A stretch of 64,000 bases of DNA, taken from positions 1 to 64,000 of the forward strand of contig NZ_JAPNLJ010000019.1 of assembly GCF_026627445.1 (NCBI RefSeq), given 5' to 3'. A model generated the notes under the pieces. It worked only from the letters and a program-made list of their open reading frames with translations. It had not been told where the DNA came from and ran no database searches. The stretch is from Streptomyces sp. H27-H1. GTDB taxonomy: Bacteria; Actinomycetota; Actinomycetes; Streptomycetales; Streptomycetaceae. Numbering within the stretch: the first letter of the stretch is position 1; each line of letters opens with the position of its first letter. This document shows, in pieces, positions 8,457 to 17,095 of this stretch. Made by a program: the position numbers and the translations under genes.

Positions 8457-10064
8457 ATGCGCAGATCCGCCCTGCCCGTGCCCCTGCTGTTCTCGATGCT
8501 CATCGGCACGGTCGCCGCCCTCCTTGCCGCCCTCCTCGCCACCGTCCTCGCCGCCCCGCCGGCGCGGGCCGCCGCCCGGGTGGCCGCGCAGGCAGCCGCC
8601 CGCGCGGAACTCCGTACGCCGGTCGTCCTCGTGCACGGCTTCGGGGACACCGCGGCCTCCCTCGACGGGCTGGAGGACTACCTGCACTCCCAGGGCTGGC
8701 TCTCCAGCGACCTCGCGGAGTTCGGCTACGACTGGGCCGCCACCAACGACTCCAACGCAGCCCGCTTCGGAGCCTTCCTCACCGAGCGGTTCGCCAGCCG
8801 CCCGGTCGACGTGATCGCCCACAGCATGGGCTCGCTTCTCACCCGCAAGTACCTCAAGGACGGCGGGAGTTCCCGGGTCCGCGCCTGGGTCTCACTCGGC
8901 GGCCCCAACCACGGGGCCGGGGACGCCGCGCCCTGTGGACCCTTCGCCACCTTCTGCGACATCCACGCGGCCTCGCTCGCCGACATGACCCCTGGCAGCC
9001 CGTTCCTGAACTCCCTCAACGCGGGCGACGAAACCCCGGGCGCCACCCGCTACACCACCTTCAGCTCCACCTGCGACCAGCAGATCCCGCCCGGTGACAG
9101 CCGCGCTCCGCGCTCCACCGAACTGGCCGGAGCCGTCAACCACGTCCTGCCGGTGGGCGACAGCGGCTGCCCCGCGCACTACGGTCTGCTCGGCAACGAC
9201 TGGATCCGCCGGCAGATCGTCGCCGAGTTCTCCAAGGACCCGGTCAGCCAAGTCGACCTGAAGACCGGCCCGTTCCGGATCACCGTCGACTCGGCCCGCT
9301 TCACTTCCGGCGGTGAGAACGGCCCCGAGCTCTACGACGGTCTCACCCTCACCACCGACGGGACCGCCCGCTCCCTCTGGCATCGCGACCGGTCGGGCGC
9401 CACCGCATTCCCCGACCACGACCCCTGGTTCGGCCTCGACGACTCCACCCGGAGTCAGGTCTTCACCGGCCGGGCGACCGTCACCGCCCACCTCACCGAC
9501 GCCGACTACACCGCCGGGAACAACGACGACGTGATGGCCGCCGGCCGCGTCCACTGGGACCCGGCCCTCGGCTTCGGCCGGTTCACCGCCAAGATGTCCG
9601 GCGTGGACGGCGGCGAGGTCTCCGTCACCTACACCGTCACCCCGGCGCAGGGCGTTCCCGTCTGCCGGATCCGGGTGGACCAGGCGGAGTTGACCTACTT
9701 CGACGATGGCACGACCCGCCCCGCGCTCTACGGGGACATCGCGGTCCGCACCGGTGACGGCACGCGCACCGCCGTGTGGTCGCGCTCCGCCTCGGACCCG
9801 TCGACCTTCCCCAACCAGGGCAACCGCACCAACCCCGACCCGTACTTCTACCAGCGCGTCGGTTCGGGGACGACGTACGGGCCGGGCCCGTTCGAGATCG
9901 GCGTCTTCCTCTGGGACTACGACGCCTCCTCGGCCGACGACCTGGCCGCCCGGGGCACGGTGGCCTGGGACCCGTACACCGATCAACCAGGAACCCGTAC
10001 GAGCGAGTTCCGCGGGGACGACGGCGGTCACGTGAAGGTCACCTGGACCGCCCTCTGCCCCTGA
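8457..10064 (+). CDS. Secreted triacylglycerol lipase-like alpha/beta hydrolase
   Basis: A 535-residue exported esterase/lipase. A signal peptide (basic MRRS, a hydrophobic run at about 8-33, AxA near 36-38) leads into an alpha/beta-hydrolase core. The core has the oxyanion segment VVLVHGFGDT, the nucleophile elbow AHSMGS and a likely catalytic His in the VNHVLPVGD region. Residues about 280-535 form two similar beta-rich segments (RITVDSARF...WHRD; RVDQAELTYF...WSRS), each followed by a DYDA/DADYT motif. They look like duplicated accessory domains, perhaps for surface or substrate binding. It is a single gene. Confidence 0.82.
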   Translation: MRRSALPVPLLFSMLIGTVAALLAALLATVLAAPPARAAARVAAQAAARAELRTPVVLVHGFGDTAASLDGLEDYLHSQGWLSSDLAEFGYDWAATNDSNAARFGAFLTERFASRPVDVIAHSMGSLLTRKYLKDGGSSRVRAWVSLGGPNHGAGDAAPCGPFATFCDIHAASLADMTPGSPFLNSLNAGDETPGATRYTTFSSTCDQQIPPGDSRAPRSTELAGAVNHVLPVGDSGCPAHYGLLGNDWIRRQIVAEFSKDPVSQVDLKTGPFRITVDSARFTSGGENGPELYDGLTLTTDGTARSLWHRDRSGATAFPDHDPWFGLDDSTRSQVFTGRATVTAHLTDADYTAGNNDDVMAAGRVHWDPALGFGRFTAKMSGVDGGEVSVTYTVTPAQGVPVCRIRVDQAELTYFDDGTTRPALYGDIAVRTGDGTRTAVWSRSASDPSTFPNQGNRTNPDPYFYQRVGSGTTYGPGPFEIGVFLWDYDASSADDLAARGTVAWDPYTDQPGTRTSEFRGDDGGHVKVTWTALCP

Positions 10065-10182
10065 TCCGGCGGCGGTCCGCCGGGGGGCGCGCCCCGGTAT
10101 GAGCCCGTCCGCCCCCGGTAAGCCTCCGGGCGCCCCGTCCGGGCCCTGACCGGGCCGGTCCGTCCGCACCACACTCGGCGGC

Positions 10183-11700
10183 ATGGACGACGACGCAACG
10201 GACAACCACCCACGCACGACCGACTCGCACGCCGACTCGTACGCCGGTTCGCAGGCCGGTTCGCAGGCCGGGGACCGGGCCGGCGGGCGCGCCGGGGACC
10301 ATGCCGGGGACCACGCCGTGGTCCTCGGCGCCGGCCTGGCCGGGCTACTGGCCGCGCGGGTGCTCGCGCGGCGGTTCTCCCGGGTCACCATGATCGAGCG
10401 GGACGAACTGCCGCAGGGCGAACCGGTGTTCCGGCCGGGAATCCCGCAGTCCCGGCACGCGCACGTCCTGTGGTCGCGGGGTGTCGAGCTGATCGAGCTG
10501 ATGCTGCCGGGCATCACCGACAAGCTGGTGGCCGCGGGGGCGGGCCTCTACGACTCCCCGCGCGACTTCCTCTGGCTCAGCCCGGCCGACTGGTTCGGGC
10601 CGGTGTCCGGAGCCAGAGTCCTCCTCGCCAGCAGGGAATTGCTCGACCAGGCCGTACGCCAGGAAGTGCTCCGCAACCCACGCATCCGGGTCCGGTCCGG
10701 TGAGGCGGCCGCCGGACTCGCGGCCGGGCCGGGCGGCCGCACGGTGACCGGAGTGGAACTGCGCGGCGGCGAGCGGCTGGCCGCACGCCTCGTCGTCGAC
10801 GCGACCGGCCGCACCTCGAAGGCCCCCGCCTGGCTCGCCGAGCTCGGCCACCCGGCGCCCGAGGTCACCCGCTGCGACTCCCATCTCGGCTACTCCAGCC
10901 GCTACTTCGAGATCCCGGACGATCCGGGCCGGCGCTGGCAGGGCATGTACGTACAGGGCCGGCCGGAGCTCCCGCGCGGCGGAGTGCTGATGCCGCTGGA
11001 CGCTGACCGCTGGCTGGTGACCCTCGTCGGCAACGGCGAGCACGCCCCGTCCGTACGGGAGGAGGAGTTCCTGCCGTTCGCCCGGAGCCTGCGCAGCCCG
11101 GCCCTGTACGACGCCATCCGGGACGCGACCCCGCTGTCCGCACCCACCGCATTCCGCAATACGGCGAACGAATGGCGCCACTACGAGCGCCTGGAGCGCT
11201 GGCCGGCCGGGTTCGTGGTCCTCGGTGACGCCGTCTGCCGGTTCAACCCCGTGTACGGGCACGGGATGACGGTCGCCGCGCTCGCCGCGGAGGCCCTGGC
11301 CAAGGAGATCCGCACCCTGAACCCCGAGGAGATCTCCGCGGCCTCCCGCCGGATCCAGCGGCGGACCACCGCGGTGGCCGCCGTGCCCTGGCAGATCGCC
11401 ACCAGCGAGGACATGCGGTACCCGGTGACGGAAGGGCCGCCGCCGGACCGGGCCACGCGGATCCTGCAGAGCTACATGTCCCGGGTGATGGTGGCCGCGA
11501 ACACCGACCCGGCGATCGCCTCCCGCTTCTTCGGAGTGCTGTCGCTGACCAGCCCGCCGGGCACCCTGCTCGACCCCGTCACGATGGTCCGTGTCCTGTC
11601 CAAGCGGGGGCTGCCCACCGCCCCGCACACCACCGACTACCCGTCGCACCACGGGCCGCCGGTGGCGCGGGCGCAGAACCGGCCGCCGGCCGTCGGCTAG
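10183..11700 (+). CDS. FAD-dependent oxidoreductase
   Basis: A 505-residue flavoprotein of the aromatic-hydroxylase/monooxygenase type. The dinucleotide-binding motif VVLGAGLAGLLAAR begins near residue 46. The second FAD motif VVLGDAVCRFNPVYGHGM lies near residue 347, and LVVDATGR lies between them. The first 45 residues are low complexity, with repeated AG-containing units, and lack family resemblance. The real start may therefore be a later GTG, or the extension may be genuine. No redox partner is adjacent, and the substrate is unknown. Confidence 0.75.
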   Translation: MDDDATDNHPRTTDSHADSYAGSQAGSQAGDRAGGRAGDHAGDHAVVLGAGLAGLLAARVLARRFSRVTMIERDELPQGEPVFRPGIPQSRHAHVLWSRGVELIELMLPGITDKLVAAGAGLYDSPRDFLWLSPADWFGPVSGARVLLASRELLDQAVRQEVLRNPRIRVRSGEAAAGLAAGPGGRTVTGVELRGGERLAARLVVDATGRTSKAPAWLAELGHPAPEVTRCDSHLGYSSRYFEIPDDPGRRWQGMYVQGRPELPRGGVLMPLDADRWLVTLVGNGEHAPSVREEEFLPFARSLRSPALYDAIRDATPLSAPTAFRNTANEWRHYERLERWPAGFVVLGDAVCRFNPVYGHGMTVAALAAEALAKEIRTLNPEEISAASRRIQRRTTAVAAVPWQIATSEDMRYPVTEGPPPDRATRILQSYMSRVMVAANTDPAIASRFFGVLSLTSPPGTLLDPVTMVRVLSKRGLPTAPHTTDYPSHHGPPVARAQNRPPAVG

Positions 11701-11807
11701 CCCGGCGGGGGGGCATGCGGCGCGAAGCCCCGTACGGCCCCGTGGAACGGCATGCGGCGCTCCCGTCCTGCCACGCCCCGGTGCGGCCTGGTGCCTAGGA
11801 TCGGTCC

Positions 11808-12185
11808 ATGATCGCTGAGATGCAGTGCGTGGTGCTGGACTGCCCCGACCCGGCGGCGCTGGCCGAGTTCTACCGTTCCCTGGCCGGCGGCGAGGTCAAC
11901 CGGCCGGACCGGCGCTGGGCGACCGACGCGAGCTGGGCGACCCTGCACACCCCGGCCGGCGCGGTGCTCGCGTTCCAGTACGCCGAGGACCACCGTCCGC
12001 CCCGGTGGCCGGACCCGGCCCGCCCCCAGCAGCTCCACCTCGACTTCGCCGTGGCGGACCTGGACCGGGCGCACGCGCAGGTGCTGGCCTGTGGCGCGAC
12101 CCAGCTGGACGGGGACCGGGCCGCCGAGGGCTGGCGGGTCTACGTCGATCCCGCCGGGCACCCCTTCTGCCTGGTGCGCCACTGA
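11808..12185 (+). CDS. VOC (glyoxalase/bleomycin-resistance fold) protein
   Basis: A 125-residue vicinal-oxygen-chelate domain with the paired beta-alpha-beta-beta-beta pattern. The segments DCPDPAALAEFYRSL, QLHLDFAVADLDRAHA and YVDPAGHPFCLV are typical of the small Streptomyces VOC proteins. Such proteins can be metal-dependent enzymes or binding proteins, and nothing here picks one. The gene ends 37 bases before the palindrome ahead of tsaD. Confidence 0.8.
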   Translation: MIAEMQCVVLDCPDPAALAEFYRSLAGGEVNRPDRRWATDASWATLHTPAGAVLAFQYAEDHRPPRWPDPARPQQLHLDFAVADLDRAHAQVLACGATQLDGDRAAEGWRVYVDPAGHPFCLVRH

Positions 12186-12221
12186 CGGGCGGGGCGGGCG
12201 TCCGGCCGCGACCGGCCGGTA

Positions 12222-12250
12222 CCCTTATTGCGAATAGTGCGCAATAAGGG
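12222..12250. promoter_or_regulatory. Inverted repeat upstream of tsaD
   Basis: CCCTTATTGCG (12222-12232) and CGCAATAAGGG (12240-12250) are perfect 11-bp inverted arms around seven bases. The second arm ends 13 bases before the tsaD GTG. It is A/T-rich compared with its surroundings and has no U tract, which fits an operator better than a terminator for the VOC gene. The layout resembles Fur-superfamily boxes, but the regulator is not identifiable here. Confidence 0.65.
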
Positions 12251-12263
12251 TGAGGGTGGCGGT

Positions 12264-13334
12264 GTGACGGGGTCTCCGGTGGTGCTCGGGATCGAGTCTT
12301 CGTGTGATGAGACGGGTGCGGGGATCGTGCGGGGCGGGCGGCTGCTCGCGCACGTCGTCGCCTCCAGCATGGACGAGCACGCCCGCTTCGGGGGCGTCGT
12401 GCCCGAGATCGCGGCCCGCGCCCACCTGCACTCCTTCAACCCCGTCGTCCGTCAGGCCCTCGACCGGGCGGGGCTCCGCGCGGACCAGCTCGACGCGATC
12501 GCCGTCACCACCGGCCCCGGCCTCTCCGGCGCCCTCCAGGTCGGGCTGGCCGGCGCCAAGACCCTCGCCTACGCACTCGGCCTGCCGCTCTACGGGGTCC
12601 ACCACCTGGCCGGCCACGTCGCCGCCGACACCCTCGAGCACGGGCCGCTGCCCGAGCCCTGCATGGTGCTGATCGTCTCCGGCGGCCACACCTCCCTGCT
12701 CCTGGTGCGCGACCTGGTGCGCGAGCCCATCCTGCACCTCGGCGACACCCTCGACGACGCCGCCGGCGAGTGCTTCGACAAAGTCGCCCGCGTCCTCGGC
12801 CTGCCCTACCCGGGCGGTCCGGCCATCGACCGCGCCGCCCGGGGCGGCAACCCCGAGGCCGTCTCCTTCCCCCGCCCGCTGACCACCGGACGGGGCAAGG
12901 GGGACCCGTACGCCTGCTCCTTCTCCTTCTCGGGCCTCAAGACGGCCGCCGCCCGATGGGCCGAGAGCCACCGCCTGCGCGGTGAGGAGCCGCCCGTCGC
13001 CGACGGAGCGGCCTCCCTCCAGGAGGCGGTGGCCGACGTGCTGACCCGCAAGGCGGTCGCGGCCTGCAAGGAGTACGAGGTGAAGACGCTGGTGGTGGTC
13101 GGCGGGGTGGCCGCCAACTCCCGGGTCCGTGAGCTCGCGGAGCACCGCTGCGCCTCCGCCGGGATCGAGCTGCGGGTGCCGCCGATGACGCTCTGCACGG
13201 ACAACGGGGCGATGATCGCCGCCATCGGCGACCTGCTGGTGCGGGCCGGCGTGGAACCCGCCCCGCACCAGCTGACCATCGACCCGTCGGCGCCCCTGGA
13301 GTACGCCTCCCTCAACCCAATGGCCAGGGTCTAG
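12264..13334 (+). CDS. tsaD: tRNA N6-threonylcarbamoyladenosine transferase TsaD
   Basis: TsaD transfers the threonylcarbamoyl group to A37 of ANN-decoding tRNAs, working with TsaB and TsaE. The 356-residue protein has the ASKHA-fold N-terminus VLGIESSCDETG, the metal-binding HHLAGH, the segment LIVSGGHTSL and the C-terminal CTDNGAMIA. Its length is normal. It starts with GTG 12264 behind GAGGG. Unlike the usual actinobacterial tsaE-tsaB-rimI-tsaD arrangement, no partner gene is adjacent, and a strong palindrome covers the promoter region. It may be a relocated sole copy or a paralogue. Confidence 0.9.
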   Translation: MTGSPVVLGIESSCDETGAGIVRGGRLLAHVVASSMDEHARFGGVVPEIAARAHLHSFNPVVRQALDRAGLRADQLDAIAVTTGPGLSGALQVGLAGAKTLAYALGLPLYGVHHLAGHVAADTLEHGPLPEPCMVLIVSGGHTSLLLVRDLVREPILHLGDTLDDAAGECFDKVARVLGLPYPGGPAIDRAARGGNPEAVSFPRPLTTGRGKGDPYACSFSFSGLKTAAARWAESHRLRGEEPPVADGAASLQEAVADVLTRKAVAACKEYEVKTLVVVGGVAANSRVRELAEHRCASAGIELRVPPMTLCTDNGAMIAAIGDLLVRAGVEPAPHQLTIDPSAPLEYASLNPMARV

Positions 13335-13353
13335 CCCCCACTCACCCCTGGCC

Positions 13354-13494
13354 CTACGTCGACGGCCCCATCCGCACCGTCGCCGCCTCCCCGCCCGCGG
13401 CCTCCTCCACCACCGCGGTCCGGGTCCCGGTGTCCGGCACCTCGAGCCCGGAGCGCACCCGGGCCCGGCCGAACTCGCCGTTCCAGGGACCGTG
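13354..13494 (-). other. Possible coding remnant between tsaD and the VMAP operon
   Basis: One minus-strand frame here has third codon positions that are almost all G or C, and an ordinary residue mix ending in VRMGPST before TAG. No convincing start or family resemblance is visible. It may be the tail of a lost gene or a small protein; otherwise this 220-base gap holds only the leader of the downstream operon. Confidence 0.2.
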
Positions 13495-13554
13495 ATCGCC
13501 GCGCGCCGCTATCGTGCCGAGCGGGGGACGACTGTGCGAGGGGGCGGAGCCGCG

Positions 13555-14805
13555 ATGCGATTTCTGTTTGTGCACGGCACGGGGGTGCGGCGCGAGCGGC
13601 ACGACACCCTCTTCGCCCTGGTCCGGGACCGGCTGACCGCCCGGTTCCCCGACGCGAGCGTCGACTCCTGCTTCTGGGGGGAACGGTACGGGGCCACCCT
13701 GAGCGCCCAGGGCCGTTCGGTGCCCGGGCTGCGCGCCCCCGGCGGAGCCCCCGGCCCGGACGACGAGGAGGTCGCCGAGTGGGGGCTGCTGCTCGCCGAC
13801 CCGCTGTGCGAGCTGCGGGTCCTGGCCGAAGCCGGCTGGGACACCGGAGCCGACGGAGCCGACGGCGGCGCCGATGACGACGGCTTCGCCATGCCCGGCG
13901 TCCGGTCCGCGGGCGACCGCGTACTGGAACTGTTCGCCGAACTCTCCGGGGTCCCCGACGGCGGCGAACAGGCCGCGCTGCTTCTCGGCACCGGCCTCGC
14001 CGCCGGATACCCCGCCGCACTGGCGAGCGTCTCCCGATCCGCCGAGGCCGCCCGCGCCGGAGCCCGCGCCGCCGGCCAGCCCCAGGCCCGGGAGCTGGCC
14101 AAGGCCCTCGCCCGCGCGGTGACCGCCGGCGCACTCGCCTCGGCCGGCGCCGAGGCCGACTGCACCGGAGCCGAACGCGACCGCCTCGTCGAGCTGATCA
14201 CCACCCGCCTCGGCGGCGACGCACGGGTCCCCGGCGCCCGCGCCGCCGCCGTCCTCGGCCGGCTCGCGATGCGCGTCACCACCCAGCCACTGCTCAACGC
14301 CTGGCGCGGCTCCCTCACTGTCGGGGCCACCCCCGCCCTCGGCGACATCCTGCGCTACCAGGCCCGGGGCGCCGACCTCCGCGCGTTCCTGCACGAGCGG
14401 ATCACCGCCGATCCGGGGCCGACCGTACTCATCGGCCACAGCCTCGGCGGCATCGCCCTCGTGGACCTCCTCGCCCTCGCGGCAGCCCGCGGTGAGCCGG
14501 TGCCCGGTGCCCGACTCCTCGTCACCGTGGGCTCCCAGGCACCTTTCCTCTACGAACTCGGCGCGCTGGCCGGGATCGTGCCGGGCACCAGGCTCCCGTA
14601 CGCCTTCCCGCGCTGGCTGAACGTCTACGACCGCCAGGACGTCCTCTCGTACCTCGCCGAGCCCGTCTTCCCCGGCGACCCGCGCGTCAGCGACCAGGAG
14701 ATCAACAGCCGCCAGCCCTTCCCGGCCTGCCACAGCGCCTACTGGAAACAGGACTCCCTCTACGCGCGCATCGAACAGGCGGTGGCCGAAGCGGAGATCG
14801 GGTGA
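13555..14805 (+). CDS. Alpha/beta hydrolase of the VMAP system
   Basis: A 416-residue soluble alpha/beta hydrolase. It begins FLFVHGTGVRRERHD, the oxyanion strand, and has the nucleophile elbow IGHSLGGIAL near residue 290. A late His (ACHSAYW) could complete the triad. A long alanine-rich helical insert separates the two. ATG 13555 follows GGAG; a GTG at 13534 is possible. The stop overlaps the next start by four bases (14802), so it is coupled to the caspase-VMAP gene. Stand-alone hydrolases accompany VMAP proteins in known ternary conflict systems, where they are thought to act as effectors. That role is inferred here from context. Confidence 0.75.
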   Translation: MRFLFVHGTGVRRERHDTLFALVRDRLTARFPDASVDSCFWGERYGATLSAQGRSVPGLRAPGGAPGPDDEEVAEWGLLLADPLCELRVLAEAGWDTGADGADGGADDDGFAMPGVRSAGDRVLELFAELSGVPDGGEQAALLLGTGLAAGYPAALASVSRSAEAARAGARAAGQPQARELAKALARAVTAGALASAGAEADCTGAERDRLVELITTRLGGDARVPGARAAAVLGRLAMRVTTQPLLNAWRGSLTVGATPALGDILRYQARGADLRAFLHERITADPGPTVLIGHSLGGIALVDLLALAAARGEPVPGARLLVTVGSQAPFLYELGALAGIVPGTRLPYAFPRWLNVYDRQDVLSYLAEPVFPGDPRVSDQEINSRQPFPACHSAYWKQDSLYARIEQAVAEAEIG

Positions 14806-16952
14806 ATCCCCTCGACCTCCTGCCCGCCACCCTGGGGCCGCGCACCTTCGCGCTCGTCGCCGGGGTCGAGAGCTATGCCGTCAGCCACCGCTGGAACCTG
14901 CGCGGCCCGGCCCGCGACGCCCTGCGGTTCTCCCGCTGGCTGACCGGACCGGGCGAGGTGCCGCCGGGCCACGTAAGGCTGTTGCTGTCCCCGCTCGACG
15001 ACCCGGACACGCTCGACTGGTCGGCCTCCGCCGGTCTGGAGGCCTTGCGCACCACGCACCGCCCGGCGACCGAGGAGAACGTGAAATCGGTGCTGCTCGA
15101 CGAACTCCCTTCATGCGAAGGAGATTTACTGCTCATCTTCTGGGCGGGCCACGGCTACGTGGAACCGCGCGGCGGTGAACTGATGCTGCCCTGCGCGGAC
15201 GCCCGGCCCGGCCAGATCCGCCACCTCAACCTCGACTCCGCACTGCGCTGGTGGCGCACCAACCTCGTCGGGCGCGAGCTCTTCCGCTACCAGGCCGCCC
15301 TCGTGGACGCCTGCCGGGTAGACGCACCCCGCGACGCCCGCTGGAACTTCGGCACCACCGACTACGGCGGCGGCGCCACCGTCCCGGGCCGCCGCCAGTT
15401 CCGGCTGTACGCCTCCCGCGAGGGCGAGGCCGCGAAGAACGACGCCGAACGCGGCGCGGGCCGCTTCACCGAGGAGCTCCTCGCCGAACTCGGCGAACGT
15501 TCGGTGCGCGAGGCCGTCTCCGGTCTCGCCGACACCGCCCGCTCCATCCACCGCACCTTCCGGGGCCTGCGCGAACGCGGCGAGGGATGGCAGCTCCCGC
15601 AGTTCGTCGTGGACCGCGACTGGGACGCCTGCTCCTTCCTCGACTTCCTCGACGACGAGCCGCCCGGACCGGCGCCGCGCCGCGCGGTCCGCCTCGACCA
15701 GGCCGCCTGGGACGGGCTCGGCGAGCTGTTCGAGGACCGCGACCTGCCGCGCTGCGCCCACGAGGCGTACGCGTGGGCGTTCAAGGCGGCCGGCTGCGCG
15801 GCCCCCGCCCAGGGTGGCCTGCCAGGCGACACGCTGCTGGAGGTGGCCCAGGACCTCGACGAACGCCACGGCGGGCCGGGCGGGATGCCGCTCGCGGTGC
15901 CCTTCGTACGCTTCCTCGCGGAACGGGCCGCGGCGGGCGACGAGCGGTGGGCGGCCCGGCTGCGGGACTGGGTGCGCGCCACCCGCGAACGCCTGGCCCT
16001 GCCCGCAATGCCGCCCCCGCCCCCGCCGCCCCGCAAGACGGCCCTGCACGTACGGCTGGAGACGCCGCCGGACGGGGAGGACGGGTTCCTGGCCCGGATG
16101 TGGCTGCGCCGGGAGGCGACGGAGCACATCTGGGAGTCCGAGGGGGAGCCGGTCCGGCTGGACGCGGTACGGGATGAACTCGTACGGCAACTCGGCCAGG
16201 TCAACCAGGTGTTGGGGGTGGACGCACAGGCCGGGCGGCCGTCCGGAGCGGTGGAGTGGATCGAGTTCCACGTGCCGTACGAGCTGCTCGACCTGGACTT
16301 CGACCAGTGGCCGGTCCCGCGCGGCCCGGGCGGGCGGACCCGGGCACTCGGAGCGGTCTACCAGGTGGTGGTGCGCTGCCCGCAGGAGCGCGAGCGCACC
16401 GGCGCCGAATGGCGCGGCAAATGGCGCTGGCTGTGGGCCCAGGGCGGCCGCCACGCGGACGCGGTCAGGGTGGTGACCGACGCGGACGCCGACGAAGGGC
16501 TCGGCATGGAGCTGGGCGCGCAACCGGCGCCCGCGTGCGTACTGGCGCACACGCGGGCCGGGGCGCGGACGTCGCTGGTGGTGGAAGCGGTACTCGAGGG
16601 CGGTGTCCCCGTGGCCGTCTGGCGCCGCCCCGGCCCGGCCGGCACCGACCGGGCCGGGGACCCGGGCGCGGCCCGGGGCGCCGGCGTGCCCCCCGGGGCC
16701 GACCGTGCGGGGCCGGGCGGGGCCACGGGCCTGCTCGGTCTGCTGGCGCCGGCCGGCGAGGACGGACGGCCGGAACCCGGCGCACTCGACGTATTCGCGC
16801 TGCCGGCCCGGGTACGCGCCGTGCGCCGGGCGGCCGCGGCCGCGAATGCGGGCGCCCCCGACGGCGATCGCCAACAGCCATTGGGGGGAGACCGGTTGGT
16901 CCTCCTGTGGGACGATCCCGACGACACCCTCACCATCCGGTCCCTGGCCTGA
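14802..16952 (+). CDS. Caspase-like peptidase fused to a VMAP-C domain
   Basis: A 716-residue protein whose domain order marks a VMAP conflict system. Residues about 15-285 form a caspase/metacaspase-like domain, with the catalytic His in FWAGHGY (near 114) and Cys in LVDACR (near 169). A helical middle region follows (about 295-400), then a proline linker. Residues about 410-700 carry the VMAP-C domain, whose signature WIEFHVPYELLDLDFDQWPV is clear. In such systems the VMAP protein is gated by the MoxR and vWA partners and its N-terminal peptidase is the likely effector. One TTA leucine codon (15126-15128, residue 109) lies just before the catalytic His, so full translation should need the bldA tRNA. 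Confidence 0.85.
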   Translation: MNPLDLLPATLGPRTFALVAGVESYAVSHRWNLRGPARDALRFSRWLTGPGEVPPGHVRLLLSPLDDPDTLDWSASAGLEALRTTHRPATEENVKSVLLDELPSCEGDLLLIFWAGHGYVEPRGGELMLPCADARPGQIRHLNLDSALRWWRTNLVGRELFRYQAALVDACRVDAPRDARWNFGTTDYGGGATVPGRRQFRLYASREGEAAKNDAERGAGRFTEELLAELGERSVREAVSGLADTARSIHRTFRGLRERGEGWQLPQFVVDRDWDACSFLDFLDDEPPGPAPRRAVRLDQAAWDGLGELFEDRDLPRCAHEAYAWAFKAAGCAAPAQGGLPGDTLLEVAQDLDERHGGPGGMPLAVPFVRFLAERAAAGDERWAARLRDWVRATRERLALPAMPPPPPPPRKTALHVRLETPPDGEDGFLARMWLRREATEHIWESEGEPVRLDAVRDELVRQLGQVNQVLGVDAQAGRPSGAVEWIEFHVPYELLDLDFDQWPVPRGPGGRTRALGAVYQVVVRCPQERERTGAEWRGKWRWLWAQGGRHADAVRVVTDADADEGLGMELGAQPAPACVLAHTRAGARTSLVVEAVLEGGVPVAVWRRPGPAGTDRAGDPGAARGAGVPPGADRAGPGGATGLLGLLAPAGEDGRPEPGALDVFALPARVRAVRRAAAAANAGAPDGDRQQPLGGDRLVLLWDDPDDTLTIRSLA
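15126..15128 (+). other. Rare TTA leucine codon in the caspase-VMAP gene
   Basis: Codon 109 reads TTA, in frame, in the segment encoding GDLLLIFWAGHG. TTA is very rare in Streptomyces and is decoded only by the developmentally expressed bldA tRNA-Leu. I saw no other in-frame TTA in this operon when reading by eye. Confidence 0.8.
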
Positions 16953-17080
16953 ACCCGCTCACGACGCCGACCCCGACTTCGACTCCGATCCCGCGCCCGA
17001 CATCGAACCCGACCCCGACTCCGGCACCGATCCCGACGACCGTTCACGGCGACCGACCGCGACAGACCGCGAAACCGACG
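16953..17080 (+). repeat. Low-complexity CCGA/CCC-rich spacer before the MoxR gene
   Basis: Between the caspase-VMAP stop and the MoxR start lie degenerate repeats of units such as CCCGACTCCGATCC and CCGACCCCGACT. One plus frame reads as Asp/Pro/Ser repeats and another as Thr/Pro repeats that run on into the MoxR gene. It may be a decayed linker or simple-sequence expansion; no hairpin terminator is evident. Confidence 0.4.
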
Positions 17081-17082
17081 AT

Positions 17083-17087
17083 GGAGG
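17083..17087 (+). promoter_or_regulatory. Ribosome binding site deciding the MoxR start
   Basis: GGAGG lies eight bases before GTG 17096. It falls inside the alternative ATG start at 17081, which itself has no Shine-Dalgarno sequence. This favours GTG 17096, or GTG 17099 directly after it. Confidence 0.55.
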
Positions 17088-17095
17088 CAGAGGCA

